A stretch of DNA of 64,000 nt from contig NZ_JAQFWP010000003.1 of NCBI RefSeq assembly GCF_027706745.1, positions 149,618 to 213,617 on the forward strand. Reading direction: 5' to 3'. The notes beneath the pieces are model-generated. The model searched no databases and was not told the origin of the DNA. It saw nothing but the letters and a program-made list of their open reading frames with translations. Shown here in pieces: positions 54,735 through 62,865 of the stretch. The position numbers and the translations under genes were made by a program. Within the stretch, counting starts at the first letter, position 1, and every line of letters begins with the position of its first letter. Source of the DNA: Nocardiopsis suaedae. Its GTDB lineage: Bacteria > Actinomycetota > Actinomycetes > Streptosporangiales > Streptosporangiaceae.

Positions 54735-56059
54735 GCACAGGATTCCGGGTCGATGTGGACCAGAACCCCTACCTGCCGCTGGGCGGCACCGAGGTGCACG
54801 CCGTCGTCACGGTCGCCTCACAGGGCGGCGCGGGCGGGACGGGCGGCGGACCCGCCGCCCCTGCCGCTCCCGCCGCCGAGGTCGTCATCGTCGACACCTC
54901 GGGGTCCATGTACGGGGAGAAGATCGTCGCCGCCAAGCGCGCGGCCCGCGCCGCCGTGGACACCCTCCGGGACGGGGTGTCCTTCGGCATCGTGAGCGGG
55001 ACCGGGATCGCGCGCATGGTCTACCCGCCCGGCAAGGCGCTCGTGCCCGCCGACGACCGCACGCGCGCGGAGGCGCGCGCCGCCATCGGCGGCCTGGACG
55101 CCGACGGCGGCACCCGCATGGGCACCTGGCTCGCCCTGGCCTCGGAGCTGTTCGCCCCCTTCGAGGAGGGCGCCCTCAAGCACGCCATCCTCCTCACCGA
55201 CGGGCAGAACAACGAGACCGCCGACCACTTCGAGGCCGAGCTGCGGCGGTGCACCGGCAGGTTCGTGTGCGACTGCCGCGGGGTGGGCACCGACTGGAAG
55301 GTCGAGGAGATGCGGCGGCTCGCCTCGGCCCTCCTGGGCGATGTCGGCATCATCCGCAGCCCCGACCGGATGGCCGAGGACTTCCGCCGCATGACCGCGC
55401 GGGCCATGGGCAAGTCCACCGCCGGCGTGGCGCTTCGGCTGTGGACCCCCAAGGCGGCCGAGGTGCGGTTCCTCAAACAGGTGGCGCCCACGGTGGAGGA
55501 CCTGACCGGGCGCGGCGCCGCCAGCGGGCCGCAGAGCCGCGACTACCCCCTCGGCTCCTGGGGTCAGGAGACCCGCGAATACCACCTGTGCGTGCGCGTC
55601 CCCGCCGGGGAGCCGGGCCGCCAGATGCGCGCCGGCTGGGTCAAGCTCGTCGCCCCCGGCGCCGACGCGGCCGTGCTGGCCTCCGGCAACGTCCTCGCCG
55701 AATGGACCGAGGACGAGGCGCGCGCCACCGAGATCAACGCGCGGGTGGCGCACTACACCGGCCAGGCCGAGCTGTCCCGCGCCATCCAGGACGGGCTGCG
55801 CGCCCGCCGGGACGGCGACGCGGAGACCGCCACCGCGCGCCTGGGCCGGGCGGTGGCCCTCGCCCACGAGGGCGGCAACGAGGTCACCGCCGAGCTGCTG
55901 CGCCGGGTCGTCGACGTCGTCGACCCGTCCACCGGAACCGTCCACCTCCGCCCGGCCGTGGACAAGGCCGACGAGATGACCCTGGACACCTACTCGACCA
56001 GGACCGTCCGGACCCGCGGGCGCGGGGGCGGCGCCGCCCCCGGCACCGGCGGCGACTGA
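54731..56059 (+). CDS. von Willebrand factor A (VWA) domain protein
   Basis: 442 residues; the ATG overlaps the phosphatase stop. A VWA domain (about 50-225) has the MIDAS motif DTSGSM near residue 56 and the downstream Thr/Asp positions (GGTRMG near 128, LLTDGQN near 155). It is preceded by a Gly/Ala/Pro linker. The second half (about 240-440) is beta-rich followed by helices (QAELSRAIQDGLRARRDGD). No signal peptide is seen, so it is cytoplasmic. VWA proteins bind partners through metal, so it may scaffold the kinase, phosphatase and FHA protein (inference). Confidence 0.9.
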   Translation: MSTGFRVDVDQNPYLPLGGTEVHAVVTVASQGGAGGTGGGPAAPAAPAAEVVIVDTSGSMYGEKIVAAKRAARAAVDTLRDGVSFGIVSGTGIARMVYPPGKALVPADDRTRAEARAAIGGLDADGGTRMGTWLALASELFAPFEEGALKHAILLTDGQNNETADHFEAELRRCTGRFVCDCRGVGTDWKVEEMRRLASALLGDVGIIRSPDRMAEDFRRMTARAMGKSTAGVALRLWTPKAAEVRFLKQVAPTVEDLTGRGAASGPQSRDYPLGSWGQETREYHLCVRVPAGEPGRQMRAGWVKLVAPGADAAVLASGNVLAEWTEDEARATEINARVAHYTGQAELSRAIQDGLRARRDGDAETATARLGRAVALAHEGGNEVTAELLRRVVDVVDPSTGTVHLRPAVDKADEMTLDTYSTRTVRTRGRGGGAAPGTGGD

Positions 56060-56077
56060 GCGAGGAAGGACCGCCCC

Positions 56078-56767
56078 ATGGCCAGATGCCCCGCCGGGCA
56101 CGACTCGGCGGCGCAGGACTACTGCGACGTGTGCGGTGTGCGCATCGGTGCCCCCACCGACGCGCGCGGACCCGGGCGGGCCCCCCAACCCTGCCCGAAC
56201 TGCGCCACACCGCGCTCGGGCCGCTTCTGCGAGGAGTGCGGCCACGACTTCGCGCTCGGCGACACCACCCAGCCCGGCAGCCTGCGCACCTCCGGGCCCG
56301 GGCGCGGACGCCGCGCCGGCCCCGCCTCCGGCCCCTCGGCCCCCGCCTCCATGCCGGGGCTGTGGCGGGCCGTCGTCACCGCCGACCCCGCCGTCTACCA
56401 GGCCATGGCCGACCGGGGGATGCTCGACCCCGACGCGCTGGCCTTCCCCTTCCCCGCGCGGACCCAGGTGCGGCGGGTGCCCCTGAACAAGCCCGAGGTG
56501 CACATCGGCCGCCGGAGCCAGCGCCGGGGCATCCTGCCCGAGATCGACCTGGGCGGGCCGCCGGAGGACGTGGCGGTGTCGCACCGGCACGCCGTCCTGC
56601 TGGCCCGCCCCGGAGGCGCCTGGGTCATCGTCGACCTGGGGGCCACCAACGGCACGACCATCAACGGCACCGACGACCCCATCACCCCGCACCACGAGTA
56701 CGAGGTCCGGGACGGGGACCGGGTGTACGTGGGCGCGTGGACCGTCATCACGCTCCAGAAAGGGTGA
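56078..56767 (+). CDS. FHA-domain protein with two zinc ribbons
   Basis: 229 residues. Two N-terminal zinc-ribbon-like motifs occur: Cys4-His8-Cys16-Cys19 and Cys39-Cys42-Cys51-Cys54. A linker with a Thr-Thr pair (Thr63-Thr64, in LGDTTQPG) and a low-complexity Pro/Gly stretch precede the C-terminal FHA domain (about 135-225), which shows HIGRRS, SHRHA near 168 and GATNGT near 188, the phosphothreonine-binding residues. By analogy with GarA, a PknG substrate, it is the most likely target of the co-encoded kinase, with self-binding after phosphorylation possible. It is followed six bases later by the GlnX-like gene. Confidence 0.9.
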   Translation: MARCPAGHDSAAQDYCDVCGVRIGAPTDARGPGRAPQPCPNCATPRSGRFCEECGHDFALGDTTQPGSLRTSGPGRGRRAGPASGPSAPASMPGLWRAVVTADPAVYQAMADRGMLDPDALAFPFPARTQVRRVPLNKPEVHIGRRSQRRGILPEIDLGGPPEDVAVSHRHAVLLARPGGAWVIVDLGATNGTTINGTDDPITPHHEYEVRDGDRVYVGAWTVITLQKG

Positions 56768-56773
56768 TCGGGG

Positions 56774-58156
56774 ATGCGCCTCACCGGGGTCCCGGTGCTC
56801 CGGCCCGCCACCACCCCGGGGCGGCTGCGCCGGGCGGCGGCCGCCGCCCTGGCCGCCGTCGGGCTGCTGTTCGCGGCGGCGGCGGTCGGCATGGCGCACG
56901 CCCGCGAGGGCTTCGCCGTGATCGGGCACGGCGCCGGGGCCAAGGTCGCGGCCTCCGGCGACCTGTACTACGCGCTGAGCGACATGGACGCCCAGACCGC
57001 CACCATGCTGCTGGTCTGGCAGCGCAGCGAAGAGGAGGCCGAGCGCGCGCGGGAGGCCTACGACGCGCGGCGCGATGACGCAGGGCGGGCGGTCGTCCAG
57101 GCCGCCCAGCTCGCCGAGGGGGACCGGGCCGAGGAGCGCAACGTCCGCGAGGTGGTGCGGGGCCTGGTGGCCTACCAGCGCCTCGTCACCGAGGCCCGGG
57201 TACTGGCCCAGCAGGACGGGGACCCCGACCCGCCCGAGGAGACCGTGCAGCTCTACCGCCAGGCCACCGACCTCATGCGGCTGGAGCTGCTCCCCAAGGC
57301 CTACAATCTCACCCTCGACAGCGGCGCCACCGTGCGCGCCACCTACGAGGACAAGCGCGCGTCGGTGCTGCTGTGGGCCGGGCTCACCGGCGCCGCGGGG
57401 CTGCTCGCCGTCGCCGCCCTGCTGTGGACCCACCACGAGGCGGCCGCGCGCTTCAGACGCGTCCTCAACCCCGCCGTCGCCGCCGCCGTGGCGGGGGCGG
57501 CGCTGCTCGCCGTCGCCGCCGGCGGGGTGCTGGTCCTCCAGGCCGAACGCATGCGCCAGGCCAAGGAGGAGGGCCTGGACCCCCTGCTCGCGCTGTCGCG
57601 GGTACGGGCCGTGTGCACGGGCATGAACGGCGACCAGAGCCGCTTCCTGCTGGACCGGGAGGGCGCCGACACCTATGAGCAGGTGTACCTGCAGAACGCG
57701 CGCTCCCTGCTGTACGTCCAGGGCGACGACCTCGCCGACTACTACGACGGCGTCGACCGGGCGGTCGGCGAGTACCCCAAGGGCGAGGGCATGCTCGGCA
57801 TCCTCGGCCGGGAGGCCGCCGAACTCGCCGACCAGGGCCGCTCCGGCGAGGTCGACGACGTGCTGCTGGCCTACCGCGCCTTCACCCGGGCCGACTGGGA
57901 GCTGCGCCGCACCGCCTCCGACGACGGTCCCGGCGCCGCCGTCGAGGTGCGTGTGGGCGAGGTGCAGCGCGCCTACGAGGAGTTCGACGCGGCCGTCGTG
58001 GAGCTCAAGGACACGCACGGGGCCAACTACGAGCAGGCGGTCGAGGCGGGCGACCGCGGGTCCACCGGGTGGGGCTGGGGCCTGCCCGCGGCGGCCGCGG
58101 TCCTGGCGGTGCTGGTCGTCGCCGGGATCTACCCGCGCCTGGCGGAGTACCGGTGA
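56774..58156 (+). CDS. GlnX-like transmembrane signalling protein
   Basis: 460 residues with four transmembrane helices near 21-43, 196-218, 235-257 and 435-455, giving two large extracytoplasmic, mostly helical loops (44-195 and 258-434) and only short cytoplasmic parts. This matches the topology of mycobacterial GlnX, a tandem four-helix-type sensor that links periplasmic GlnH to PknG. Each loop has charged, helical repeats and no obvious enzymatic motif. The predicted role is to bind the GlnH-like lipoprotein on the outside and pass the signal to PknG. The sequence similarity is at the level of architecture and context, so the assignment is inferred. Confidence 0.75.
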   Translation: MRLTGVPVLRPATTPGRLRRAAAAALAAVGLLFAAAAVGMAHAREGFAVIGHGAGAKVAASGDLYYALSDMDAQTATMLLVWQRSEEEAERAREAYDARRDDAGRAVVQAAQLAEGDRAEERNVREVVRGLVAYQRLVTEARVLAQQDGDPDPPEETVQLYRQATDLMRLELLPKAYNLTLDSGATVRATYEDKRASVLLWAGLTGAAGLLAVAALLWTHHEAAARFRRVLNPAVAAAVAGAALLAVAAGGVLVLQAERMRQAKEEGLDPLLALSRVRAVCTGMNGDQSRFLLDREGADTYEQVYLQNARSLLYVQGDDLADYYDGVDRAVGEYPKGEGMLGILGREAAELADQGRSGEVDDVLLAYRAFTRADWELRRTASDDGPGAAVEVRVGEVQRAYEEFDAAVVELKDTHGANYEQAVEAGDRGSTGWGWGLPAAAAVLAVLVVAGIYPRLAEYR

Positions 58157-58191
58157 TGCGCGGTACCGGTGACAGCGATGGGGAGGCACCC

Positions 58192-59016
58192 ATGACGAGG
58201 ACGGCCGCACTCCTTCTCGCCCTCGCGGCGGCGCCCGCCGCCGCCGGGTGCTCGGCGGCCCTGGGCGGGCCGGTGTCGGTCACCGACGCCGACACCCTGG
58301 TGATCGGGGTCAAGCCGGACCAGCCCGGCCTGGGGCTGCGCACCGGCGAGGGCCGCTTCGAGGGCTTCGACGTCGACGTGGCGCTGTACGTCGCCGGGCA
58401 CCTGGGCGTCGCCGAGGAGGACGTCGAGTTCACCGCCGTCACCTCGGCCCAGCGCGAGGACGTGCTGCGATCGGGCGACGTGGACCTGGTGTTCGCCACC
58501 TACTCCATCACCGAGGAGCGCAAGAGCCTGGTCGGCTTCGGCGGCCCCTACTACGTCGCCCACCAGGACATCCTGGTGCGCGCGGACGAGGAGGGCGTGG
58601 AGGGCGTGCGCGGCCTCGAAGGGCGCACCCTGTGCCAGGGCGAGGGGTCGAACTCGGCCGACCGGGTCATCGAGGAGAAGGGGATCGGCGCCGAGCTGCA
58701 CGAGGAGCCCGCCTACGGCGACTGCATCGCCCCGCTGCTGGACGGGGAGGTGGACGCCGTCACCACCGACGACCTCATCCTCGCCGGGTACCTGGCCGAG
58801 GAGCCCGAAGGGCTGCGCCTGGTCAACGCCCCCTTCACCGACGAGCAGTACGGGGTGGGCATCGCCGCCGAGGACGTCGCCGGGTGTGAGGAGGTCAACC
58901 GGGCGATCACCCTCATGTACCAGGACGGCACCGCGGAGGAGCTGCTGGACCGCTGGTTCGGCGACACCGGGCTGGACCTGGTCACGAGCGTCCCCCAGTT
59001 CGTGGGGTGCGGCTGA
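58192..59016 (+). CDS. GlnH-like amino-acid-binding lipoprotein
   Basis: 274 residues from ATG 58192 with GGGGAGG upstream (ATG 58156 is an unlikely longer start). A lipobox AAGC puts the acylated Cys at residue 20. The rest is a bacterial extracellular solute-binding protein family 3 domain: FEGFDVDVALYVAGHLG near residue 62, the RSGDVDLVFATYSITEERKS block near 95, then YGDCIAPLLDGEVDAVTTDD. Mycobacterial GlnH binds Asp and Glu, and in this context the ligand is probably similar. No transporter permease or ATPase genes follow, as expected for a sensing rather than uptake role. Its 3' end overlaps the convergent permease gene by 35 bp. Confidence 0.88.
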   Translation: MTRTAALLLALAAAPAAAGCSAALGGPVSVTDADTLVIGVKPDQPGLGLRTGEGRFEGFDVDVALYVAGHLGVAEEDVEFTAVTSAQREDVLRSGDVDLVFATYSITEERKSLVGFGGPYYVAHQDILVRADEEGVEGVRGLEGRTLCQGEGSNSADRVIEEKGIGAELHEEPAYGDCIAPLLDGEVDAVTTDDLILAGYLAEEPEGLRLVNAPFTDEQYGVGIAAEDVAGCEEVNRAITLMYQDGTAEELLDRWFGDTGLDLVTSVPQFVGCG

Positions 59017-60295
59017 CCCCGCGCGAGCGCAGCGCCCACACCCCCGCCCCCGCCGACAGCAGCGCGGCGCAGTAGGCCAGCTGCCAGGGGCCGAAGGAGA
59101 ACACCGCCACCCCGCCCAGCACCGCCGTGACCGCGATCCCGAACACCCGGTGCCCGCCCCGGAACAGCCGGGCGTAGGCCGCGGCGCACACCAGGTACAT
59201 CAGGAAGAAGTTCTGCCCGGCGATGGTGAGCAGCTCGGCCAGCGACAGCAGCCCCGTCCCGTTCGCCGCCAGAACCGCCCAGAACCCGGCCAGCGCCGCG
59301 GCCACGGCCCGGCGCGGCTGCGCCGAGCCGCCCAGGTGCGCGAGCGGGCGCGGCAGCAGCCCCTCCCGGGCGCTCGACATGACCAGCCGGGAGGCGCCCC
59401 ACACCGCCCCGATCAGGTTGGCGGCGATGATCACCACGCCCAGCACCGCCACCACCCCGGCCGCGCCGGGCGAGACCGCCGCGCCCACCAGGGCGCCCAC
59501 CGGCGCCGCCAGCGCGTCGGCGTCGCCCCGGTCCAGCAGGGTCTGCACGCCCAGCGCGAGCAGCAGGTACATCACCACGACGATGACGAAGCTGATGACC
59601 ACCACCCGCGGGAAGTCGCGCTCGGGGTCGGCGTACTCCTCGGTGGTGAAGGAGAGCATCTCCCAGCCGGTGAACGCGAAGAAGACCGCGCCGATCACCA
59701 GCACGCCGGTGACCACCGCCCCCGGCTCCAGCGGCGGCAGGTGGCGCACCGGATCACCGGAGCCGACCGCCAGCACCCCGATGACCAGCAGCATCACCGT
59801 CAGCACCAGGGCCAGGACCACCTGCACCCGGGTCGACAGGCTCACCCCGGCGGCCACCACCCCGGCCGCACCGGCCAGCAGCGCCGCCGCCGCGGCCGTC
59901 ACCGGGACCGCCTGCAGCCCGGGCAGCGCCGTCAGGTAGTTCGCCCCGGTCAGCGCGATCGCCGGGATGCCCAGCCCGAAGGTGCCCAGCGCCAGCACCT
60001 CCATCCCGGCCGCCGCGTGCCGCCCGAACGCGGCCTGGGCGAACCCGGCCACCCCGCCGGCGCCCGGGTGGGCGGCGCCGAGCCGGGCGAAGACGATGAG
60101 CAGCGGGACGGCGGCGGCCGAGGCCGCGATCCAGGTGTACAGCGCCGCCTCGCCCACCCGGCCGTAGACGATGCCCGGCAGCACCAGGGCGCCGCTGCCG
60201 ACCACGACGGTGATCGCCAGCGCCACCGCCCCGGGCAGGCGCAGGTGGCCGCGGAGCCGGCCGGCCTCGGCCGGCGGGTCCTGGGTACTGCTCAC
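58982..60295 (-). CDS. APC-family amino acid permease
   Basis: 437 residues from an ATG at 60295. About 12 transmembrane helices are present, with the APC signature in helix 1 (AVALAITVVVGSGALVLPG, about 24-42) and FAFTGWEMLSFTTEE near 200 in helix 6. Substrate specificity is not predictable. It is convergent with the GlnH-like gene, so the permease is not part of the PknG operon but sits next to it and could supply the same amino acids (inference). It lies downstream of the cupin and YqcI/YcgG genes in the same orientation, separated by a 175-bp structured region. Confidence 0.9.
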   Translation of the reverse strand: MSSTQDPPAEAGRLRGHLRLPGAVALAITVVVGSGALVLPGIVYGRVGEAALYTWIAASAAAVPLLIVFARLGAAHPGAGGVAGFAQAAFGRHAAAGMEVLALGTFGLGIPAIALTGANYLTALPGLQAVPVTAAAAALLAGAAGVVAAGVSLSTRVQVVLALVLTVMLLVIGVLAVGSGDPVRHLPPLEPGAVVTGVLVIGAVFFAFTGWEMLSFTTEEYADPERDFPRVVVISFVIVVVMYLLLALGVQTLLDRGDADALAAPVGALVGAAVSPGAAGVVAVLGVVIIAANLIGAVWGASRLVMSSAREGLLPRPLAHLGGSAQPRRAVAAALAGFWAVLAANGTGLLSLAELLTIAGQNFFLMYLVCAAAYARLFRGGHRVFGIAVTAVLGGVAVFSFGPWQLAYCAALLSAGAGVWALRSRGVSRTPRTGGRS

Positions 60296-60372
60296 GTGGG
60301 GCCTCTTCCCGCTCGTCGTGGCTGTCGGGCGGCCGCGGCCGTCGAGGGGCCGCGGCGGTCGGGAACGGAAGA

Positions 60373-60454
60373 GGCGGGTCCGCGCGGTCGGCGCAGAGCG
60401 GGCACGGGGGCCGCCCGCCTTGCGCCGGGCCGGGGTTCATCGCGCGGACCCGCC
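60373..60454 (-). promoter_or_regulatory. large nested hairpin between cupin and permease genes
   Basis: GGCGGGTCCGCGCG (60373-60386) is perfectly complementary to CGCGCGGACCCGCC (60441-60454). Inside lie further nested pairs, GGCGCA/TGCGCC and GCGGGC/GCCCGC. On the transcribed strand the structure is followed by TCTTCCGTTCC, so it may terminate the YqcI-cupin transcript or attenuate read-through into the permease gene. No known riboswitch consensus was recognised. Confidence 0.55.
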
Positions 60455-60470
60455 GGTCCAGGGGGCGCGG

Positions 60471-60845
60471 CTACTCGAAGTCGGGAACCGGCCGCGGGTG
60501 TTCGGAGCCGTCCAGGAAGGTCGTCTCGGCGGTCCGCCCGCCCTCCGGGCTGATGATGTACACGGCGCCCCCGGCCCCCGCCACCGAGCCGTGCACCGTC
60601 CGCGCCGGCAGCGCGATGTGCGTGCCGGACCGGCAGGCCCGCTGGTGGTAGCCGTCGCCGTCGATCCAGAACAGGAGGACCTTTCCGGAGACGACGAACA
60701 GTTCCTCTTTCAGGCTGTGGAAATGCCAGGAGTGGACTTTTCCGGGGCCGTCGTTCTGGAGTTCGATGCTGCCTTGCATGGGAAGGAGGGCGGAAATCTC
60801 GGCGGGGACGGACGGGGGAACGCGGTCGGAGAAGCGGACGCTCAT
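60471..60845 (-). CDS. cupin-domain protein
   Basis: 124 residues; the ATG at 60845 overlaps the TGA of the YqcI/YcgG gene (ATGA). A single cupin barrel is visible, with the first metal motif HSWHFHSLKEELFVVSG (about 38-54; His, His and Glu ligands) and a second motif HIALPARTVHG near 76. The sequence IDGDGYHQ suggests a small hydrophilic ligand. No enzyme function can be assigned. It is translationally coupled to the upstream YqcI/YcgG gene, so the two probably act together. Confidence 0.85.
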   Translation of the reverse strand: MSVRFSDRVPPSVPAEISALLPMQGSIELQNDGPGKVHSWHFHSLKEELFVVSGKVLLFWIDGDGYHQRACRSGTHIALPARTVHGSVAGAGGAVYIISPEGGRTAETTFLDGSEHPRPVPDFE

Positions 60846-61651
60846 CCTTCACCTGCTCTCTGGGCGCCGGGCGCCCGGGGTGCACGGACGGAGAAGGGGC
60901 AACGCGGGGGCACGGCGGCCCCCTCCTCCTCTTCGAGGAAGTACTGGGTCCATTCGCGGTTGCCCGCGGTTCCGTAGTCGCCGAGCACGGGGGCGGGCGG
61001 GACGTCGTCGTAGTCGTCCAGCCGGCCGCGGATGATGCGGCGCGCGTTCCGGCCCTGGGAGCTGGACCCCTCCAGGCCCTCGAACACGAACCGGGGCTGG
61101 AAGGTGATGCAGAAGTAGGGGAAGCCGCGGCTGCGCCGGCGCTCGTGGGCGGGGGTGTTGACCACCACGAACATGGGCGTCCCGGCGAAGCAGAACTCCC
61201 AGGTCGGGGACTCGGGGTCGTGGGGGATCCCGTCGGGCCAGGGGTGCGCGTCGAGCCGGTGCACCCGCTGGAGCAGGGCCCAGAACCGGTCCCGGTAGGC
61301 CTTCACCGCGTCGCGGCCCGCGCCGGGGTGGGGGCCCAGGGCGCCGCGGTAGACGACCACGAGGGACGTGCGGTGGCCGATGGAGGGCGCCCGGGCGGCG
61401 TAGTCGGCCAGGGCCAGGGCGGTGCCGCGGGCCGCGGGCTCGATCCCGTCCCCGGGGGTCTCCGAGGGGGGGTCCGCGGTGTCGTCCACGAAGGCGAAGC
61501 GCAGCGTGCCGCGCCGGAGGGCGTCCACCCCGAAGACGCACGGGAAGGGGGAGCGCTCATCGAGCAGCCGGTCGGTGAACAGCTCCTCGGCGCGGCGTTT
61601 CCAGTCGCGGGGCGCTCGCGGTGTGACAGGGGCCGACATGGCGCCACTCAT
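60842..61651 (-). CDS. YqcI/YcgG family protein
   Basis: 269 residues from ATG 61651; ATG 61639 is the alternative. The sequence carries the family blocks FPCVFGVDALRRGTLRFAFV (about 36-55), WEFCFAGTPMFVVVNTPAHE near 160 and RGFPYFCITFQPRFVFE near 180. The YqcI/YcgG (DUF1349-unrelated, PF08892) family has no established biochemical function; members occur near secondary-metabolite genes and in some cases are proposed heme-linked oxygenases (not tested here). The two Cys and several His residues could bind a metal or heme. It is coupled to a cupin gene and divergent from a GlxA-type regulator gene. Confidence 0.82.
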   Translation of the reverse strand: MSGAMSAPVTPRAPRDWKRRAEELFTDRLLDERSPFPCVFGVDALRRGTLRFAFVDDTADPPSETPGDGIEPAARGTALALADYAARAPSIGHRTSLVVVYRGALGPHPGAGRDAVKAYRDRFWALLQRVHRLDAHPWPDGIPHDPESPTWEFCFAGTPMFVVVNTPAHERRRSRGFPYFCITFQPRFVFEGLEGSSSQGRNARRIIRGRLDDYDDVPPAPVLGDYGTAGNREWTQYFLEEEEGAAVPPRCPFSVRAPRAPGAQRAGEG

Positions 61652-61781
61652 GATGGGAATGTCGCTCCTCGTGCCGGGGTCAGGGGGCGGCGTGAACGTG
61701 GGGGTGGGGCCGAATCGATGCTCCGCTTTTGCCGGTACGCCGGGAAAGTGGAAAAACGGCGGGCATGCTTCAATTCATGCC

Positions 61782-62735
61782 ATGCGTGTCGTATCCGTAC
61801 TGATCTATAACGGTATGAGTGTCTTCGACTACGCAGTGTCGGCAGAGGTGTGGGGCATCGACCGCACCGGAGCCGGGGTCCCCCGGTTCGAGCTGCGGCG
61901 CTGCGGGGTCGCGGGCGCGACGGCCGCGGCCCACCCCGGGGCGGGCGTGCGCGCCACCCACGGCATGGACGCGGTCGCCGGGGCCGACCTGGTGGTGGTG
62001 CCGGGCGGACCGGACCCGCTGCTCGACTACCCGCCCGAGCTGCTGGCGGCCCTGCGCGCGGCGGACCGGGCCGGGACCCCGGTCGCGGCGCTGTGCGGGG
62101 CGGCGTTCGCGCTGGGCCGGGCCGGCCTGCTGCACGGGCGGCGGGCCACCACCCACTGGATGTGGATCGAGGAGCTGCGCAAACGCTTCCCGGACGCGGT
62201 GGTCGAGGAGGAGGCGCTGTTCGTCAACGACGGCACCCTGTGGACCTCGGCGGGGACCGCGGCCGGGATCGACCTGTGCCTGCACCTGGTGCGCGGGGCG
62301 CACGGGGCGGACGCGGCGGCGGAGATCGGGCGCCGGATGGTGACCCCGCCGCACCGGTCGGGGGCGCAGCGGCAGTACATCGAGGCGCCGGTGTCCGGGA
62401 GCGACCCCTTCGCCGAGACCCTGGCCTGGGCCAGGGAGAACCTGCACGTGCCGCTCACGGTGCGCCAGCTCGCGGCGCGCGCGGGCATGTCGGAGCGGAC
62501 GCTGGCCCGCCGGTTCGTCCAGGCGACGGGGGCGACCCCGCTGCGGTGGCTGCACGACCAGCGGGTGCAGGTGGCCCAGCGGCTGCTGGAGGGGACCGAC
62601 CACCCGGTGGAGGCGATCGCGCACAAGGCGGGGTTCGGGTCGTCGGCGGCGATGCGCCGGTCGTTCGGCAGGACGCTGGGGGTGACCCCGACGGAGTACC
62701 GGGCGGCGTTCCGGGAGCGCGGGGTGGAGTGCTGA
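61782..62735 (+). CDS. GlxA-family AraC-type regulator
   Basis: 317 residues from ATG 61782; no ribosome site is seen. The N-terminal DJ-1/PfpI-like domain has VSVLIYNGMSVFDYA, VVPGGPDPLLDY near 68 and the nucleophile elbow AALCGAAFALGRAGLLHG (about 104-121, Cys107). The C-terminal AraC HTH reads ERTLARRFVQATGATPLRWL and the second helix GFGSSAAMRRSFGRTLG. It is divergent from the YqcI/YcgG-cupin pair, 130 bp away, and is a likely regulator of it. It is paralogous to the regulator at 34362. Confidence 0.9.
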   Translation: MRVVSVLIYNGMSVFDYAVSAEVWGIDRTGAGVPRFELRRCGVAGATAAAHPGAGVRATHGMDAVAGADLVVVPGGPDPLLDYPPELLAALRAADRAGTPVAALCGAAFALGRAGLLHGRRATTHWMWIEELRKRFPDAVVEEEALFVNDGTLWTSAGTAAGIDLCLHLVRGAHGADAAAEIGRRMVTPPHRSGAQRQYIEAPVSGSDPFAETLAWARENLHVPLTVRQLAARAGMSERTLARRFVQATGATPLRWLHDQRVQVAQRLLEGTDHPVEAIAHKAGFGSSAAMRRSFGRTLGVTPTEYRAAFRERGVEC

Positions 62736-62751
62736 GGCGGGGGCTGTTGAG

Positions 62752-62802
62752 GTGCTGATGTGAGGCGTTGATGTGGGCGCTGACATGGGGCGCTTATGTG
62801 GG
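62752..62802. repeat. four imperfect 12-13-bp tandem repeats
   Basis: GTGCTGATGTGAG, GCGTTGATGTGG, GCGCTGACATGG and GGCGCTTATGTGG follow one another directly, covering the end of the gap after the GlxA-type gene. The consensus is close to GCGYTGATGTGG. They precede the secreted-protein gene start at 62866. No function is known; they could be a degenerate repeat or part of a promoter region. Confidence 0.45.
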
Positions 62803-62865
62803 GCGCCGAACGGTGCGCCCGTGTCGTCCCCCTCGACGGACGGGCTCTCGTGTTCCAATCGGCCC

